The notes below the pieces were generated by a model. It saw only the letters and a list, made by a program, of their open reading frames with translations. It had not been told where the DNA came from and ran no database searches. Shown piece after piece: positions 5,563 through 13,137 of a DNA stretch of 13,554 nt; the first letter of the stretch is position 1; every line of letters starts with the position of its first letter. The position numbers were made by a program, and so were the translations under genes. Source of the DNA: an uncultured Eubacteriales bacterium (lineage in GTDB: Bacteria > Bacillota > Clostridia > Oscillospirales > Oscillospiraceae); contig URAL01000043.1 in assembly GCA_900545805.1 (NCBI GenBank), positions 1-13,554 of the forward strand, given 5' to 3'.

Positions 5563-7756
5563 CGGTAAGCCTTATCCGCAGCGCACTGTATCGGCGCGAC
5601 TGCTTGTGATTGTCTATCATGCGATGAGCCACATTATCATCTCCCACCATTATGAGAAGCTCCTTTGCACGCGTCACGGCGGTATACAGCACACTGCGCG
5701 TCAATAGCAGCTGCGCAACCGGATTGAGCGAGAGTATGACTGCCCTGTACTCGCTGCCCTGTGATTTGTGGACCGTCAGTGCCCATGCATGTTCAAGCTC
5801 GTTGAGCATCTCAAAGCCGTAGAGGGCTGTCCTATCATCATAGTCAACCTTTAAATATTCAGATACCGTGTCTATCTCGACGATTGTTCCGATATCTCCG
5901 TTATAAATGCCCATGCCGCTCTTACCGAGCTTGTCCTTCCAAGCGATATCGTAGTTGTTCTTTATCTGAATGACCCTGTCTCCGACGCGAAAAACCGTTT
6001 CTCCGAAGAGCTTTTCCATTTTACCTTTATCGGGCGGGTTGAGTGCCGCCTGAAGGCATTTATTGAGGTTTACCGTGCCCGTTTCGCCCTTACGGCTGGG
6101 CGAAAGCACCTGTATCTGATTTGAGGGTATCTTCATGTTTTCCGGCAATCGCTTTTTGCACAGCTCAACTATCGTATCGACGCATGAGCCGCCCTGCATT
6201 CTGCGCAGTCGGAAAAAATCGCCGCTGTTTTCGTTAAAATCCGGGTGCTCTCCCCTGTCTATCATATGCGCGTTGCGCACTATGCGGCTATCGGCCTTCT
6301 GGCGGAAAATCTCCGTAAGATGCACTGTCGGCACAACGCCGCTGCGGATAATGTCCGAAAAAACATTGCCCGGCCCGACCGAAGGCAGCTGATCGGCGTC
6401 TCCCACGAGCAAAATGCGGCAGTCGGGCTTAAGCGCCTTGAGTATAGCGTGCATAAGTGTTATGTCAACCATCGAGCACTCGTCGATTATAAGTGCGTCA
6501 CAGGCGAGCTTATCCTCCTCGTCCTTGCCGAACACGACAGTCTCGCCGTCCTCGGACATTTTCGCGCCGAGCATGCGGTGGATAGTCGATGCCTCCGTCC
6601 CGCACAGCTCACTCATGCGCTTGGCGGCGCGTCCCGTAGGTGCGGCAAGGTATGTTTCAAGCTCAAGCTCGTCGTACAGTGCAAGCACGGCCTTGAGTAT
6701 CGTTGTTTTTCCTGTTCCGGGGCCGCCGGTTATGACAAGCATGCGGTTCTGCGCGGCGAGGGCTATCGCCTCGCGCTGCATGGGGGCATATTCAATATCG
6801 TTCGCGGCCTCAAGGCGCAAGACGATTGATGTTATGTCAATCTTTCTCTCAGCCTTTGCCCTGCACATGGATTTGATCCTGTTTGCAGTGTAGGTCTCGG
6901 CCTCATAAAGCGGAGCAAGATAGCAGGCATCGAGCCCGGCAACGGTACAGCATACGATCTCCCCCGTCTCGGCAAGCTTATCGACCGCATCCTCAACGAG
7001 CTCATGTGCAACACCTATGAGCTGCGAGGTAGCCATAGTGAGCTTTCCTCGCGGGATGAAGCAGTGACCGTTGCCGGAATTGTGCACAAGTTCAAATACC
7101 ACAGCGGCACAAACTCGATTCAGGCTGTCGCCGTCAAGTCCGAGCGCCAATGCGAGCGAGTCCGCCTCGGCAAAGCTTGCTCCGATATGTGATGACGCAA
7201 GTATATATGGATTTTCGTGCACTACCTCTATAGCGGAATTGCCGTAGAACTTGAACATGCGCAGAGCGAAGACCGGCTGGATGCCGTACGAGCACAAGAA
7301 CTCCGTCAGGCGGCGCACTCCGGCCTGTTTTTTGAAGCCTGCGCTTATGTCCTTTGCCTTTGAGCTGCTGATCCCCTTGATTTCGGCAAGCTTTTCCGGC
7401 TGCATCTCAAGGACGTCAAGCGACTTATCGCCGAAGCGGTCAACGATAAGCGCTGCCGTTGCCGGGCCTATGCCGCGCACCGTGCCTCCCGCGAGATACT
7501 CATATATGGCCTCAGCCGATGTCGGCAGCAAACGGCTGCACTGCTCGATCTTGAACTGTCTGCCGTGCTGGGCATGGGTCATCCACGCTCCCTCGGCCGA
7601 GAGCATCTCACCCGGAGCTATGTACGGCAGGCATCCGACAGCCGTGACTTTCTCGCCGCTGTCAAGCTCAAGCTTCACAACGCCGTAGCCGTTTTCGTCG
7701 TTTCTGAATATTACGGCCGAGACTGTTCCGTTAATTTCGCTTAATTCCTGCATCAT
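5549..7756 (-). CDS. recD2: RecD2 family ATP-dependent DNA helicase
   Basis: A superfamily 1B 5'-3' helicase, RecD2/YrrC type, acting in replication-fork and recombinational repair without RecBC. The N-terminal ~340 residues hold an OB-like region and helix-hairpin-helix repeats (GGTVRGIGPATAALIVDRFG, ISSSKAKDIS). Counted from the TTG at 7759, the Walker A motif GGPGTGKTT is at 345-353 and Walker B DECS at 426-429. Later motifs include VGDADQLPSVGPGNVFSDII, LTVHKSQGSEY and YTAVTRAKELL. Length is normal for the family. Three start codons lie in a row, TTG 7759, ATG 7756 and ATG 7753; I chose ATG 7756 because the AGAGGA site at 7765-7770 then has an 8-base spacer. It begins a few bases after the stop of the small membrane-protein gene and overlaps comF, so all three are probably co-translated. 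Confidence 0.95.
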   Translation of the reverse strand: MMQELSEINGTVSAVIFRNDENGYGVVKLELDSGEKVTAVGCLPYIAPGEMLSAEGAWMTHAQHGRQFKIEQCSRLLPTSAEAIYEYLAGGTVRGIGPATAALIVDRFGDKSLDVLEMQPEKLAEIKGISSSKAKDISAGFKKQAGVRRLTEFLCSYGIQPVFALRMFKFYGNSAIEVVHENPYILASSHIGASFAEADSLALALGLDGDSLNRVCAAVVFELVHNSGNGHCFIPRGKLTMATSQLIGVAHELVEDAVDKLAETGEIVCCTVAGLDACYLAPLYEAETYTANRIKSMCRAKAERKIDITSIVLRLEAANDIEYAPMQREAIALAAQNRMLVITGGPGTGKTTILKAVLALYDELELETYLAAPTGRAAKRMSELCGTEASTIHRMLGAKMSEDGETVVFGKDEEDKLACDALIIDECSMVDITLMHAILKALKPDCRILLVGDADQLPSVGPGNVFSDIIRSGVVPTVHLTEIFRQKADSRIVRNAHMIDRGEHPDFNENSGDFFRLRRMQGGSCVDTIVELCKKRLPENMKIPSNQIQVLSPSRKGETGTVNLNKCLQAALNPPDKGKMEKLFGETVFRVGDRVIQIKNNYDIAWKDKLGKSGMGIYNGDIGTIVEIDTVSEYLKVDYDDRTALYGFEMLNELEHAWALTVHKSQGSEYRAVILSLNPVAQLLLTRSVLYTAVTRAKELLIMVGDDNVAHRMIDNHKQSRRYSALRIRLTDESS

Positions 7757-7760
7757 CAAG

Positions 7761-8066
7761 TCATTCCTCTGTAAAGCTTATGCATCTGTATTGCGCGGCA
7801 AAGCGCCGCAGAACGCTTCGCGTTTCGTCGTCAATGCTCCTTGCATTAATGGAAATATCCGAACGGAGCGTGCCGTTTTCCCGCAGCCACATCAGACTGC
7901 GAAGTGTGTACTCAATCGTCGGCTCTGCGCCGCGTATATGCAGAACGATGTCCGCATCCGTATTTTTTCCGAGTCTCACCGGCGTGAGCAGCAGACCCTT
8001 CACCGACCATATGATGAGCCAAAGCACAGCCGCCGCAGAAAAGCCCACGGCAATATATAACGTCAT
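7761..8066 (-). CDS. Small single-pass membrane protein of unknown function
   Basis: A 101-residue protein that I do not recognise. Residues ~2-28 form one hydrophobic segment (LYIAVGFSAAAVLWLIIW onward), followed by a soluble, mostly charged domain of ~70 residues, probably cytoplasmic. The stretch ADIVLHIRGAEPTIEYTLRSL faintly recalls the first strand and helix of GT-A glycosyltransferases, but it is far too short for an enzyme. The ATG at 8066 has a very strong GGGAGGGGA site just upstream. The stop codon is immediately before the recD2 start, and uvrA ends 44 bases upstream, so it belongs to the operon. The good start signal and tight packing support a real gene. Confidence 0.75.
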   Translation of the reverse strand: MTLYIAVGFSAAAVLWLIIWSVKGLLLTPVRLGKNTDADIVLHIRGAEPTIEYTLRSLMWLRENGTLRSDISINARSIDDETRSVLRRFAAQYRCISFTEE

Positions 8067-8110
8067 CTGATCCCCTCCCGTATCATTTTACGGCAGAGAG
8101 AGCGCATTTG

Positions 8111-10942
8111 TTAAAGTATCTTTTTAAGAAACTGCCCCGTGTAGCTGTCCGCGCACGCAGCGCATTCCTCGGGAGTTCCGGCAAAGACGAGCGTTCCGCC
8201 GCCGTCGCCGCCCTCCGGGCCGAGATCTATTATATAGTCTGCGGTTTTTATGACATCGAGATTGTGCTCGATTATGACGACGGTGTTTCCAGCGTCGGCA
8301 AGCTTATCTATAATGCTCAGAAGCTTATGCACATCGGCCATGTGCAGGCCGGTCGTAGGCTCGTCGAGGATATACACCGTCGAGCCCGTGCTGCGGCGCG
8401 AAAGCTCGGCTGCGAGCTTCACTCGCTGCGCCTCACCGCCGGAGAGCGTCGTGCTCGACTGGCCGAGCCGGACGTAGCCGAGGCCGACATCATACAGCGT
8501 ATCGAGCTTTGCCTTGAGCTTCGGGAGGTTTTCAAAGAATGTGCATGCCTCCTCGACCGTCATGTTGAGAACATCGCTGATGTTCTTGCCCTTGTAGCGC
8601 ACCTCGAGTGTTTCGCGGTTATATCGTTTGCCCTTGCATACGTCGCAGGGAACATATACATCCGGCAGGAAGTGCATCTCGATTTTCTGCACACCGTCAC
8701 CCTTACATGCCTCGCACCTGCCGCCCTTGACGTTAAAGGAAAACCTTCCCGAATTATAACCGCGCAGGCGCGCATCCTCGGTCGAGGCAAAGAGCTCGCG
8801 GATATCATTGAACAGACCCGTATATGTCGCCGGGTTTGAGCGCGGTGTTCTGCCGATGGGGCTCTGGTCTATATCTATGACCTTGTCGATATCGTCGATG
8901 CCGCTTATGCCGGCGCATTTGCCCGGCTTTACCTTGGCGCGGTTTTTCTTCAGCGCCAGGGTCTTATACAGTATTTCATTTACCAGGCTCGATTTCCCGC
9001 TGCCTGAGACGCCCGTGACACAGGTTATAACGCCCTTGGGTATATCAATATCGATGTTCTTCAGATTATGCTCGGCCGCTCCGTGTATGCGTATAAAGCC
9101 CTTGTCGGTTTTGCGCCGCCTGTCCGGCACGGGTATCCTTCGTCTGCCGCTGAGATACTGTCCCGTGAGGGACTCCGGGCAGGCGCAGATATCCTCAACA
9201 GAGCCTGCCGCCACGACAGTTCCGCCGTGAACTCCCGCTCCGGGGCCTATATCGACGATATAATCGGCTGCGCGCATCGTATCCTCGTCGTGCTCAACGA
9301 CGATTAGCGTGTTGCCGAGATCGCGCAGATCCATGAGCGTTTTTAAGAGCTTTTCGTTATCGCGCTGATGAAGTCCGATGCTCGGCTCATCGAGAATATA
9401 CAGTACACCAGTGAGCGATGCGCCTATCTGTGTTGCAAGGCGTATTCTCTGGCTCTCGCCGCCGGACAGGGTCGCCGCACCGCGGGAAAGGCTCAGATAT
9501 TGCAGACCTACATTTTTAAGAAAGCCGAGACGGGCTTTGATCTCTTTTATTATCCTGTCGGCGATGATATGCTCTTTTTCGTTCAGCTCCAGTCCGTCAA
9601 CAAAATTCATAGCCTCGATAACGGACATATCGCCCATACGTGCGATATTTATCCCTCCGACCGTGACCGCAAGCGCTTCCTTTCTCAAACGCTGACCATG
9701 GCACTCGGGGCATGTGACCTCTGACATGCATTCTTCTATCTCGGCGCGCATTGCAGGGCTCTGAGTCTCGAAATAACGGCGCTCGAGATTTTTACATATG
9801 CCCTCAAACGGGCGTGAAAATTTACCGGCAAAGGAGCTGTTTTTCCGCTCGCGCTCGTAGCTGAGGTCAAGCTTTTCGCCATTGCTGCCGTAAAGCAGAA
9901 TATCCTTAACGCCGTCGGGCAGCTCTGCTATCGGAGTGTCAAGTGTGAAGCCGTATTTCTCCGCAAGGGCATTATAGTACATTGACGCAATGGAATCCGC
10001 ACCAGAGCCCCAGCCGGTGGCCTTGATAGCTCCGCCGTTTATACTCATGCTGTCGTCGGGGATTATGAGATCGGGGTCAACGAGCAGCTGCATGCCCAGC
10101 CCGTCGCACTTGGGGCATGCGCCGTAGGGCGTGTTGAACGAGAACATGCGCGGGGTGAGCTCCTCGATGGATATGCCGCAGTCGGGGCAGGCATAGTTCT
10201 GCGAAAACAGGATCTGGCGGTTTTCGCTTACAATATCGGCAATGACAAGCCCTCCCGCGAGCGAGGCCGCCGTTTCGACGGAGTCGGAAAGGCGGCGCAT
10301 GATGCCCTCCTTTATGACAACGCGGTCAACCACGACCTCGATAGTGTGCTTTTTGTTCTTATTGAGCTTTATCTCTTCGGAAAGCTCATACATACTGCCG
10401 TCAACGCGCACACGGACGTAGCCCGAGCGGCGGGCATCCTCAAACACCTTGACATACTCCCCCTTGCGGGCACGTACGACGGGCGCAAGTATCATGAGCT
10501 TTGTCCCCTCGGAAAGGAGCATGAGCTGGTCGATTATCTGATCTATTGTCTGCTGCTTTATCTCCCTGCCGCACTTCGGGCAGTGCGGCTTGCCTATGCG
10601 CGCCCACAGCAGGCGCATATAATCATATATCTCCGTTACCGTACCGACCGTAGAGCGTGGGTTGCGCGAGCCGGATTTCTGGTCAATGGATATCGCCGGG
10701 GAAAGGCCCTGGATATAATCAAGGTCGGGCTTGTCCATCTGGCCGAGAAACTGCCTTGCGTAGGATGAAAGGCTCTCTACATAGCGGCGCTGACCTTCGG
10801 CGTAGATAGTGTCGAACGCGAGGCTGGATTTGCCGCTGCCGGAGACACCGGTCATTACGACAAGCTTGTTTCTCGGTATTTCTATATCAATATTTTTGAG
10901 GTTATTGGCTCTTGCACCTTTTATTTTTATATAATCAGTCAT
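8111..10942 (-). CDS. uvrA: UvrABC excision nuclease subunit A
   Basis: The damage-recognition ATPase of nucleotide excision repair, which loads UvrB on lesions. It has two ABC ATPase halves. Counted from the GTG at 10948, Walker A GVSGSGKSS occurs at 34-42 and again at 646-654, and signature LSGGE at 494 and 835. Zinc modules appear as CPDCG to ACPKC and CEACKGDG to CDVCKG; the UvrB-binding region contains CPKCG. Length (943-945) is standard. An upstream GTG at 10948 is in frame, but I prefer ATG 10942, which overlaps the end of ybaK by eight bases in a coupling arrangement. No uvrB or uvrC is adjacent. The essential motifs are intact. Confidence 0.97.
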   Translation of the reverse strand: MTDYIKIKGARANNLKNIDIEIPRNKLVVMTGVSGSGKSSLAFDTIYAEGQRRYVESLSSYARQFLGQMDKPDLDYIQGLSPAISIDQKSGSRNPRSTVGTVTEIYDYMRLLWARIGKPHCPKCGREIKQQTIDQIIDQLMLLSEGTKLMILAPVVRARKGEYVKVFEDARRSGYVRVRVDGSMYELSEEIKLNKNKKHTIEVVVDRVVIKEGIMRRLSDSVETAASLAGGLVIADIVSENRQILFSQNYACPDCGISIEELTPRMFSFNTPYGACPKCDGLGMQLLVDPDLIIPDDSMSINGGAIKATGWGSGADSIASMYYNALAEKYGFTLDTPIAELPDGVKDILLYGSNGEKLDLSYERERKNSSFAGKFSRPFEGICKNLERRYFETQSPAMRAEIEECMSEVTCPECHGQRLRKEALAVTVGGINIARMGDMSVIEAMNFVDGLELNEKEHIIADRIIKEIKARLGFLKNVGLQYLSLSRGAATLSGGESQRIRLATQIGASLTGVLYILDEPSIGLHQRDNEKLLKTLMDLRDLGNTLIVVEHDEDTMRAADYIVDIGPGAGVHGGTVVAAGSVEDICACPESLTGQYLSGRRRIPVPDRRRKTDKGFIRIHGAAEHNLKNIDIDIPKGVITCVTGVSGSGKSSLVNEILYKTLALKKNRAKVKPGKCAGISGIDDIDKVIDIDQSPIGRTPRSNPATYTGLFNDIRELFASTEDARLRGYNSGRFSFNVKGGRCEACKGDGVQKIEMHFLPDVYVPCDVCKGKRYNRETLEVRYKGKNISDVLNMTVEEACTFFENLPKLKAKLDTLYDVGLGYVRLGQSSTTLSGGEAQRVKLAAELSRRSTGSTVYILDEPTTGLHMADVHKLLSIIDKLADAGNTVVIIEHNLDVIKTADYIIDLGPEGGDGGGTLVFAGTPEECAACADSYTGQFLKKIL

Positions 10943-11420
10943 TCTCACTTACCAGATCTGCGAATTTTGCGCGCACAAGTACGGCAAGGTCGTTCGGGTC
11001 GAGCTCGACCTGATAGCCTATCCTGCCGGCGCTGACCATGACTGTCGGCTTATCCTGCGCGCTTATGTCTATAAAGGTTTTATATTGCTTTTTCATTCCT
11101 ATCGGTGAGCAGCCGCCGCGGACGTAGCCCGTCAGCGCGTTTATCTCGCTGACATGTATCATCGCTATCGACTTCTCCCCTGCCGCCCTTGCGGCCTTTT
11201 TAAGGTCGAGCTCACCCGTCACGGGGATATCAAAAACATATATGCTCTTGTTCGCGCCGCGAGCGACAAGGGTCTTGAACACCTGCGCGGGCTCCTGTCC
11301 GCATATCTCCGCGACGGTAACGCCGTCGACGGCCTCGTCACCGTGGGGATATTCGTGCGGCGTATATTTTATTTTCTTCTGCTCAAGAATACGCATGACA
11401 TTGGTTTTCTGTTCTTTCAT
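10935..11420 (-). CDS. ybaK: YbaK/EbsC family Cys-tRNA(Pro) deacylase
   Basis: A 161-residue trans-editing enzyme that hydrolyses Cys wrongly attached to tRNA(Pro), acting with prolyl-tRNA synthetase in the cytoplasm. It shows the family pattern: VFKTLVARG with K49 as the likely functional lysine (K46 in Haemophilus YbaK), IPVTGELDLKKAARAAG, and the C-terminal TGYVRGGCSPIGMKK signature. The ATG at 11420 has an AGGAG site nine bases upstream. It is the first gene of the long minus-strand unit and overlaps uvrA, so the repair gene is transcribed with it from the promoter at 11455-11483. The substrate assignment follows the family; related editing domains (ProXp types) handle other mischarged tRNAs. 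Confidence 0.94.
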   Translation of the reverse strand: MKEQKTNVMRILEQKKIKYTPHEYPHGDEAVDGVTVAEICGQEPAQVFKTLVARGANKSIYVFDIPVTGELDLKKAARAAGEKSIAMIHVSEINALTGYVRGGCSPIGMKKQYKTFIDISAQDKPTVMVSAGRIGYQVELDPNDLAVLVRAKFADLVSEND

Positions 11421-11454
11421 TCAGAACCACTCCTGACGCTGTGCATAATAGATT

Positions 11455-11483
11455 ATTATAACTCGTAATTTACTGTCTTTCAA
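11455..11483 (-). promoter_or_regulatory. Near-consensus sigma-A promoter for the ybaK-uvrA-recD2-comF operon
   Basis: On the minus strand, TTGAAA (11478-11483), a 17-base spacer and a perfect TATAAT (11455-11460). It is about 35 bases upstream of the ybaK start and directly after the terminator of the TetR gene. It is the best promoter in the window. Confidence 0.85.
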
Positions 11484-11484
11484 C

Positions 11485-11515
11485 ATAAAAAGGACTTCCG
11501 AACAAGTTCGGAAGC
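11485..11515 (-). terminator. Rho-independent terminator of the TetR-family gene
   Basis: A perfect nine-base stem, CTTCCGAAC with GTTCGGAAG (11495-11503 and 11506-11514), is followed on the minus strand by TCCTTTTTATG. It starts about 18 bases after the stop of the TetR gene. Confidence 0.85.
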
Positions 11516-11532
11516 CCAAATTCTAAGCTTGT

Positions 11533-12090
11533 TTAATCCTTCTGGAATCTTGCCAGCAGGTTTTCCGTAGTACCGTCAAGAAGCTTAAGGTAGCGCTCTT
11601 TGTCATGATCATCGATCGACGGCATGCCCATGTCAAACCACTGGGATATCCAGCCGATGGCGGCATTGACATAGAACTCGCACACGAACTCAAGATCAGA
11701 CCACTCGATATTCTTGCCCTCTGCGCAGATGACGGCAAAGCTGTGTACGCAGTAATGCAGGCGACCCTTGAAGTATCTAAGCAGATACGAGCGATTCTGC
11801 GAATTGAAGATGTTCAGGACAAACGTGCGGTTATCCATAAGATACTGGAACCACTCAATAACATTCTCACGCCATTTATCATAGAGTATCTCATGCGGGA
11901 GCGCCTTGTTCGTATCCTCCTCGAAAACCCATTCGAGGAGATCATAAACATCGTCAAAGTGATAATAGAAAGTCTGGCGATTTACGCCGCACTCTTCAAC
12001 AAGGTCTTTTACTGTAATCTTATCAATAGGCTTCACCGACAGCATTTTCTTCAGAGCATTGCCCAGGGCTTCTTTTGTTGAGCTTGCCAT
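11533..12090 (-). CDS. TetR/AcrR-family transcriptional regulator (DhaS-like C-terminal domain)
   Basis: A 185-residue DNA-binding protein. The helix-turn-helix lies at ~27-45 (ITVKDLVEECGVNRQTFYYHF), with the TFYYHF signature of TetR proteins. The remaining ~130 residues are the helical ligand/dimer domain; the pattern with YLMDNRTFVLNIFNS and FYVNAAIGWISQWFDMGM fits the DhaS-like subgroup, many of whose members have no known ligand. The ATG at 12090 has an AGAGGGA site spaced about eight bases. It has its own terminator and a candidate promoter, so it is a single-gene unit. No dha genes or efflux pump lie beside it; the target is unknown. It sits at the border between the core operon and the accessory region. 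Confidence 0.9.
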   Translation of the reverse strand: MASSTKEALGNALKKMLSVKPIDKITVKDLVEECGVNRQTFYYHFDDVYDLLEWVFEEDTNKALPHEILYDKWRENVIEWFQYLMDNRTFVLNIFNSQNRSYLLRYFKGRLHYCVHSFAVICAEGKNIEWSDLEFVCEFYVNAAIGWISQWFDMGMPSIDDHDKERYLKLLDGTTENLLARFQKD

Positions 12091-12146
12091 TAGGATTCCC
12101 TCTTTCTGTATGTCATCTTGTATGGAATATTGCTTTATTTGCTAAC

Positions 12147-12155
12147 ACTATATCA
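12147..12155 (-). promoter_or_regulatory. Possible extended -10 promoter of the TetR-family gene
   Basis: On the minus strand this reads TGATATAGT, a TGn extension plus TATAGT (-10 hexamer at 12147-12152), about 57 bases upstream of the start. No good -35 is seen in the AT-rich sequence upstream. Confidence 0.4.
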
Positions 12156-12288
12156 CATGTTCAGAAAAAAAGATAGATTAATATTTATTTTTTTGTTGAA
12201 ATGTGCTTATATATTAATACTGTTATTTAGTCTGAGGTTTAGGTCAGTTTACAAGGAACTACACGCAGACCACGAAACGGGGGCTGCT

Positions 12289-12354
12289 GACAACAAATAA
12301 AGGCTGAGTATCAAGCACCGGGAAAGTGCGGGATATTCAGCCTGTTTTGTTGTC
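12289..12354. repeat. 66-base nested inverted repeat, probable bidirectional terminator
   Basis: GACAACAAA (12289-12297) pairs with TTTGTTGTC (12346-12354). AGGCTGAGTATC (12301-12312) pairs with GATATTCAGCCT (12332-12343) with one G-T pair. At the tip, GCAC (12315-12318) pairs with GTGC (12326-12329). T-rich sequence follows the inner stem on both strands, so it could end transcription in either direction; it may also mark an element end. Confidence 0.75.
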
Positions 12355-12362
12355 CGGGGTTT

Positions 12363-12413
12363 CCAAAGGGGCTTTCCCTTTGGCACACGACTTTGCTCGC
12401 AAAGTGTAGTGTG
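12363..12413. repeat. Two adjacent hairpins
   Basis: CCAAAGGG/CCCTTTGG (12363-12370 and 12376-12383) forms a perfect stem with a five-base loop. Immediately next, CACAC and ACTTTG (12384-12388, 12390-12395) pair with CAAAGT and GTGTG (12400-12405, 12409-12413) around a CTCG loop. Neither is followed by a T run. Confidence 0.65.
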
Positions 12414-12665
12414 TTATACGCTCTGTCGGCGTTGCTGCGAAAATGCCGTTGCCGCCGGGGAGGGCAAGGGCATTTGAAATGGCAGGAAAACAGGGCTGTG
12501 ATTGCGTGGCGTGGAGCCGCAAGCGCAGGACTGGTTTCATCAGCAGACAGGGCGGATATGAAAGCCCCCGTCCCTCGTCTTACGCTGGACTATGGGACAA
12601 AGTGTCCCAGACGGATAGCCACATTCACGAGAAAACAGACAGGGTTTCTTCTCAAAATTGAAATG

Positions 12666-12695
12666 GGCGGGAAGCCATTTTAGGGCTTCCCCGCC
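12666..12695 (+). terminator. Terminator-like GC hairpin
   Basis: GGCGGGAAGCC (12666-12676) pairs with GGCTTCCCCGCC (12684-12695) with a single bulged C and a seven-base loop. It is followed by TTGATTGCTT, a weak U tract. It lies at the end of the open frame that stops near 12683. Confidence 0.45.
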
Positions 12696-12727
12696 TTGAT
12701 TGCTTATCAGCAAAGACAGGCGGGACT

Positions 12728-12772
12728 GTCAACGGCGGCGCATAAAATGCGCCGTTCATCTTGACCGTTGAC
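12728..12772. repeat. Compound inverted repeat with alternative pairing
   Basis: GTCAACGG (12728-12735) pairs with CCGTTGAC (12765-12772). Nested inside, CGGCGCAT (12736-12743) pairs with ATGCGCCG (12747-12754) around AAA. AACGG at 12731-12735 can also pair with CCGTT at 12752-12756, giving two mutually exclusive folds. Function unknown. Confidence 0.6.
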
Positions 12773-12825
12773 TGGCTCGGCTGGCTTTGCTATCTTCTCG
12801 ATAAAATGAAATTATCACACCGCTG

Positions 12826-13137
12826 TTAGTCCACAATATTCGATAGCCATTTATTCATTTTTTCTCTGGCTTCTTCCAGTCCAAGTTTTGTATAAACAGA
12901 TTTCCCCTCTGGGTTAAAAGTAATTCCTTTCAGTTTTTTCTCTTCTGCCAATTCTTTAAATAGTTCTGAAACTATAATAAATGAATTGCATTCTTTCATT
13001 CGCACAATTAAATGGTTCGCCATATTGTCATTATAGTAAAATGGTTGAATAACATTTATCTTGCTTTTGTCCCATTTTGAGGGAAGATAAATGGAGCGTT
13101 TTCTATCTAATAGTGAAATAGAATTTAACACATTCAT
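12826..13137 (-). CDS. C-terminal half of a split Imm11/DUF1629-like immunity protein
   Basis: A 103-codon frame that reads on from the upstream half after an apparent frameshift. FCMNVLNSISLLDRKRSIY matches the family's conserved YYLLNVTNVVDALD-type segment, and SELFKELAEEKKLKGITFNP matches its usual C-terminal block, in which a predicted immunity domain ends. The ATG at 13137 overlaps the upstream TGA as ATGA, so reinitiation is possible, but no ribosome binding site precedes it and the homology starts before the ATG in this frame. It is AT-rich and differs from the core genes in codon use. Imm11 proteins are predicted to neutralise polymorphic toxins; the toxin gene is not in the window. 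Family assignment is from recalled sequence patterns, without a search. Confidence 0.6.
   Translation of the reverse strand: MNVLNSISLLDRKRSIYLPSKWDKSKINVIQPFYYNDNMANHLIVRMKECNSFIIVSELFKELAEEKKLKGITFNPEGKSVYTKLGLEEAREKMNKWLSNIVD

Larger units (their letters stand above)
12414..12825. other. Gene-poor structured stretch
   Basis: No convincing gene is seen. Two overlapping plus-strand frames (12393-12683 and 12443-12661) are open but lack ribosome binding sites and recognisable domains; similar short open frames recur at ends of gut Firmicutes elements, as far as I recall. The stretch holds three more hairpins: TGGGACA/TGTCCCA at 12593-12609, GGCGGGAAGCC with GGCTTCCCCGCC at 12666-12695, and a compound structure at 12728-12772. 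Confidence 0.5.

Noticed and set aside
8108..8839. A 243-codon plus-strand frame opposite uvrA
   Set aside because: Antisense shadow of the second ATPase half of uvrA; no start signal and no recognisable sequence.
12118..12300. A 60-codon plus-strand frame ending HETGAADNK
   Set aside because: It has no ribosome binding site and overlaps the TetR promoter region, and its first part is low-complexity AT-rich sequence. The hydrophilic tail could be a remnant of an element gene, but this cannot be shown.
12393..12683. A 96-codon plus-strand frame, and an overlapping 72-codon frame at 12443-12661
   Set aside because: Two overlapping frames are equally open, neither has a ribosome binding site, and both run through strong hairpins. 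Structured non-coding sequence explains the stretch better.
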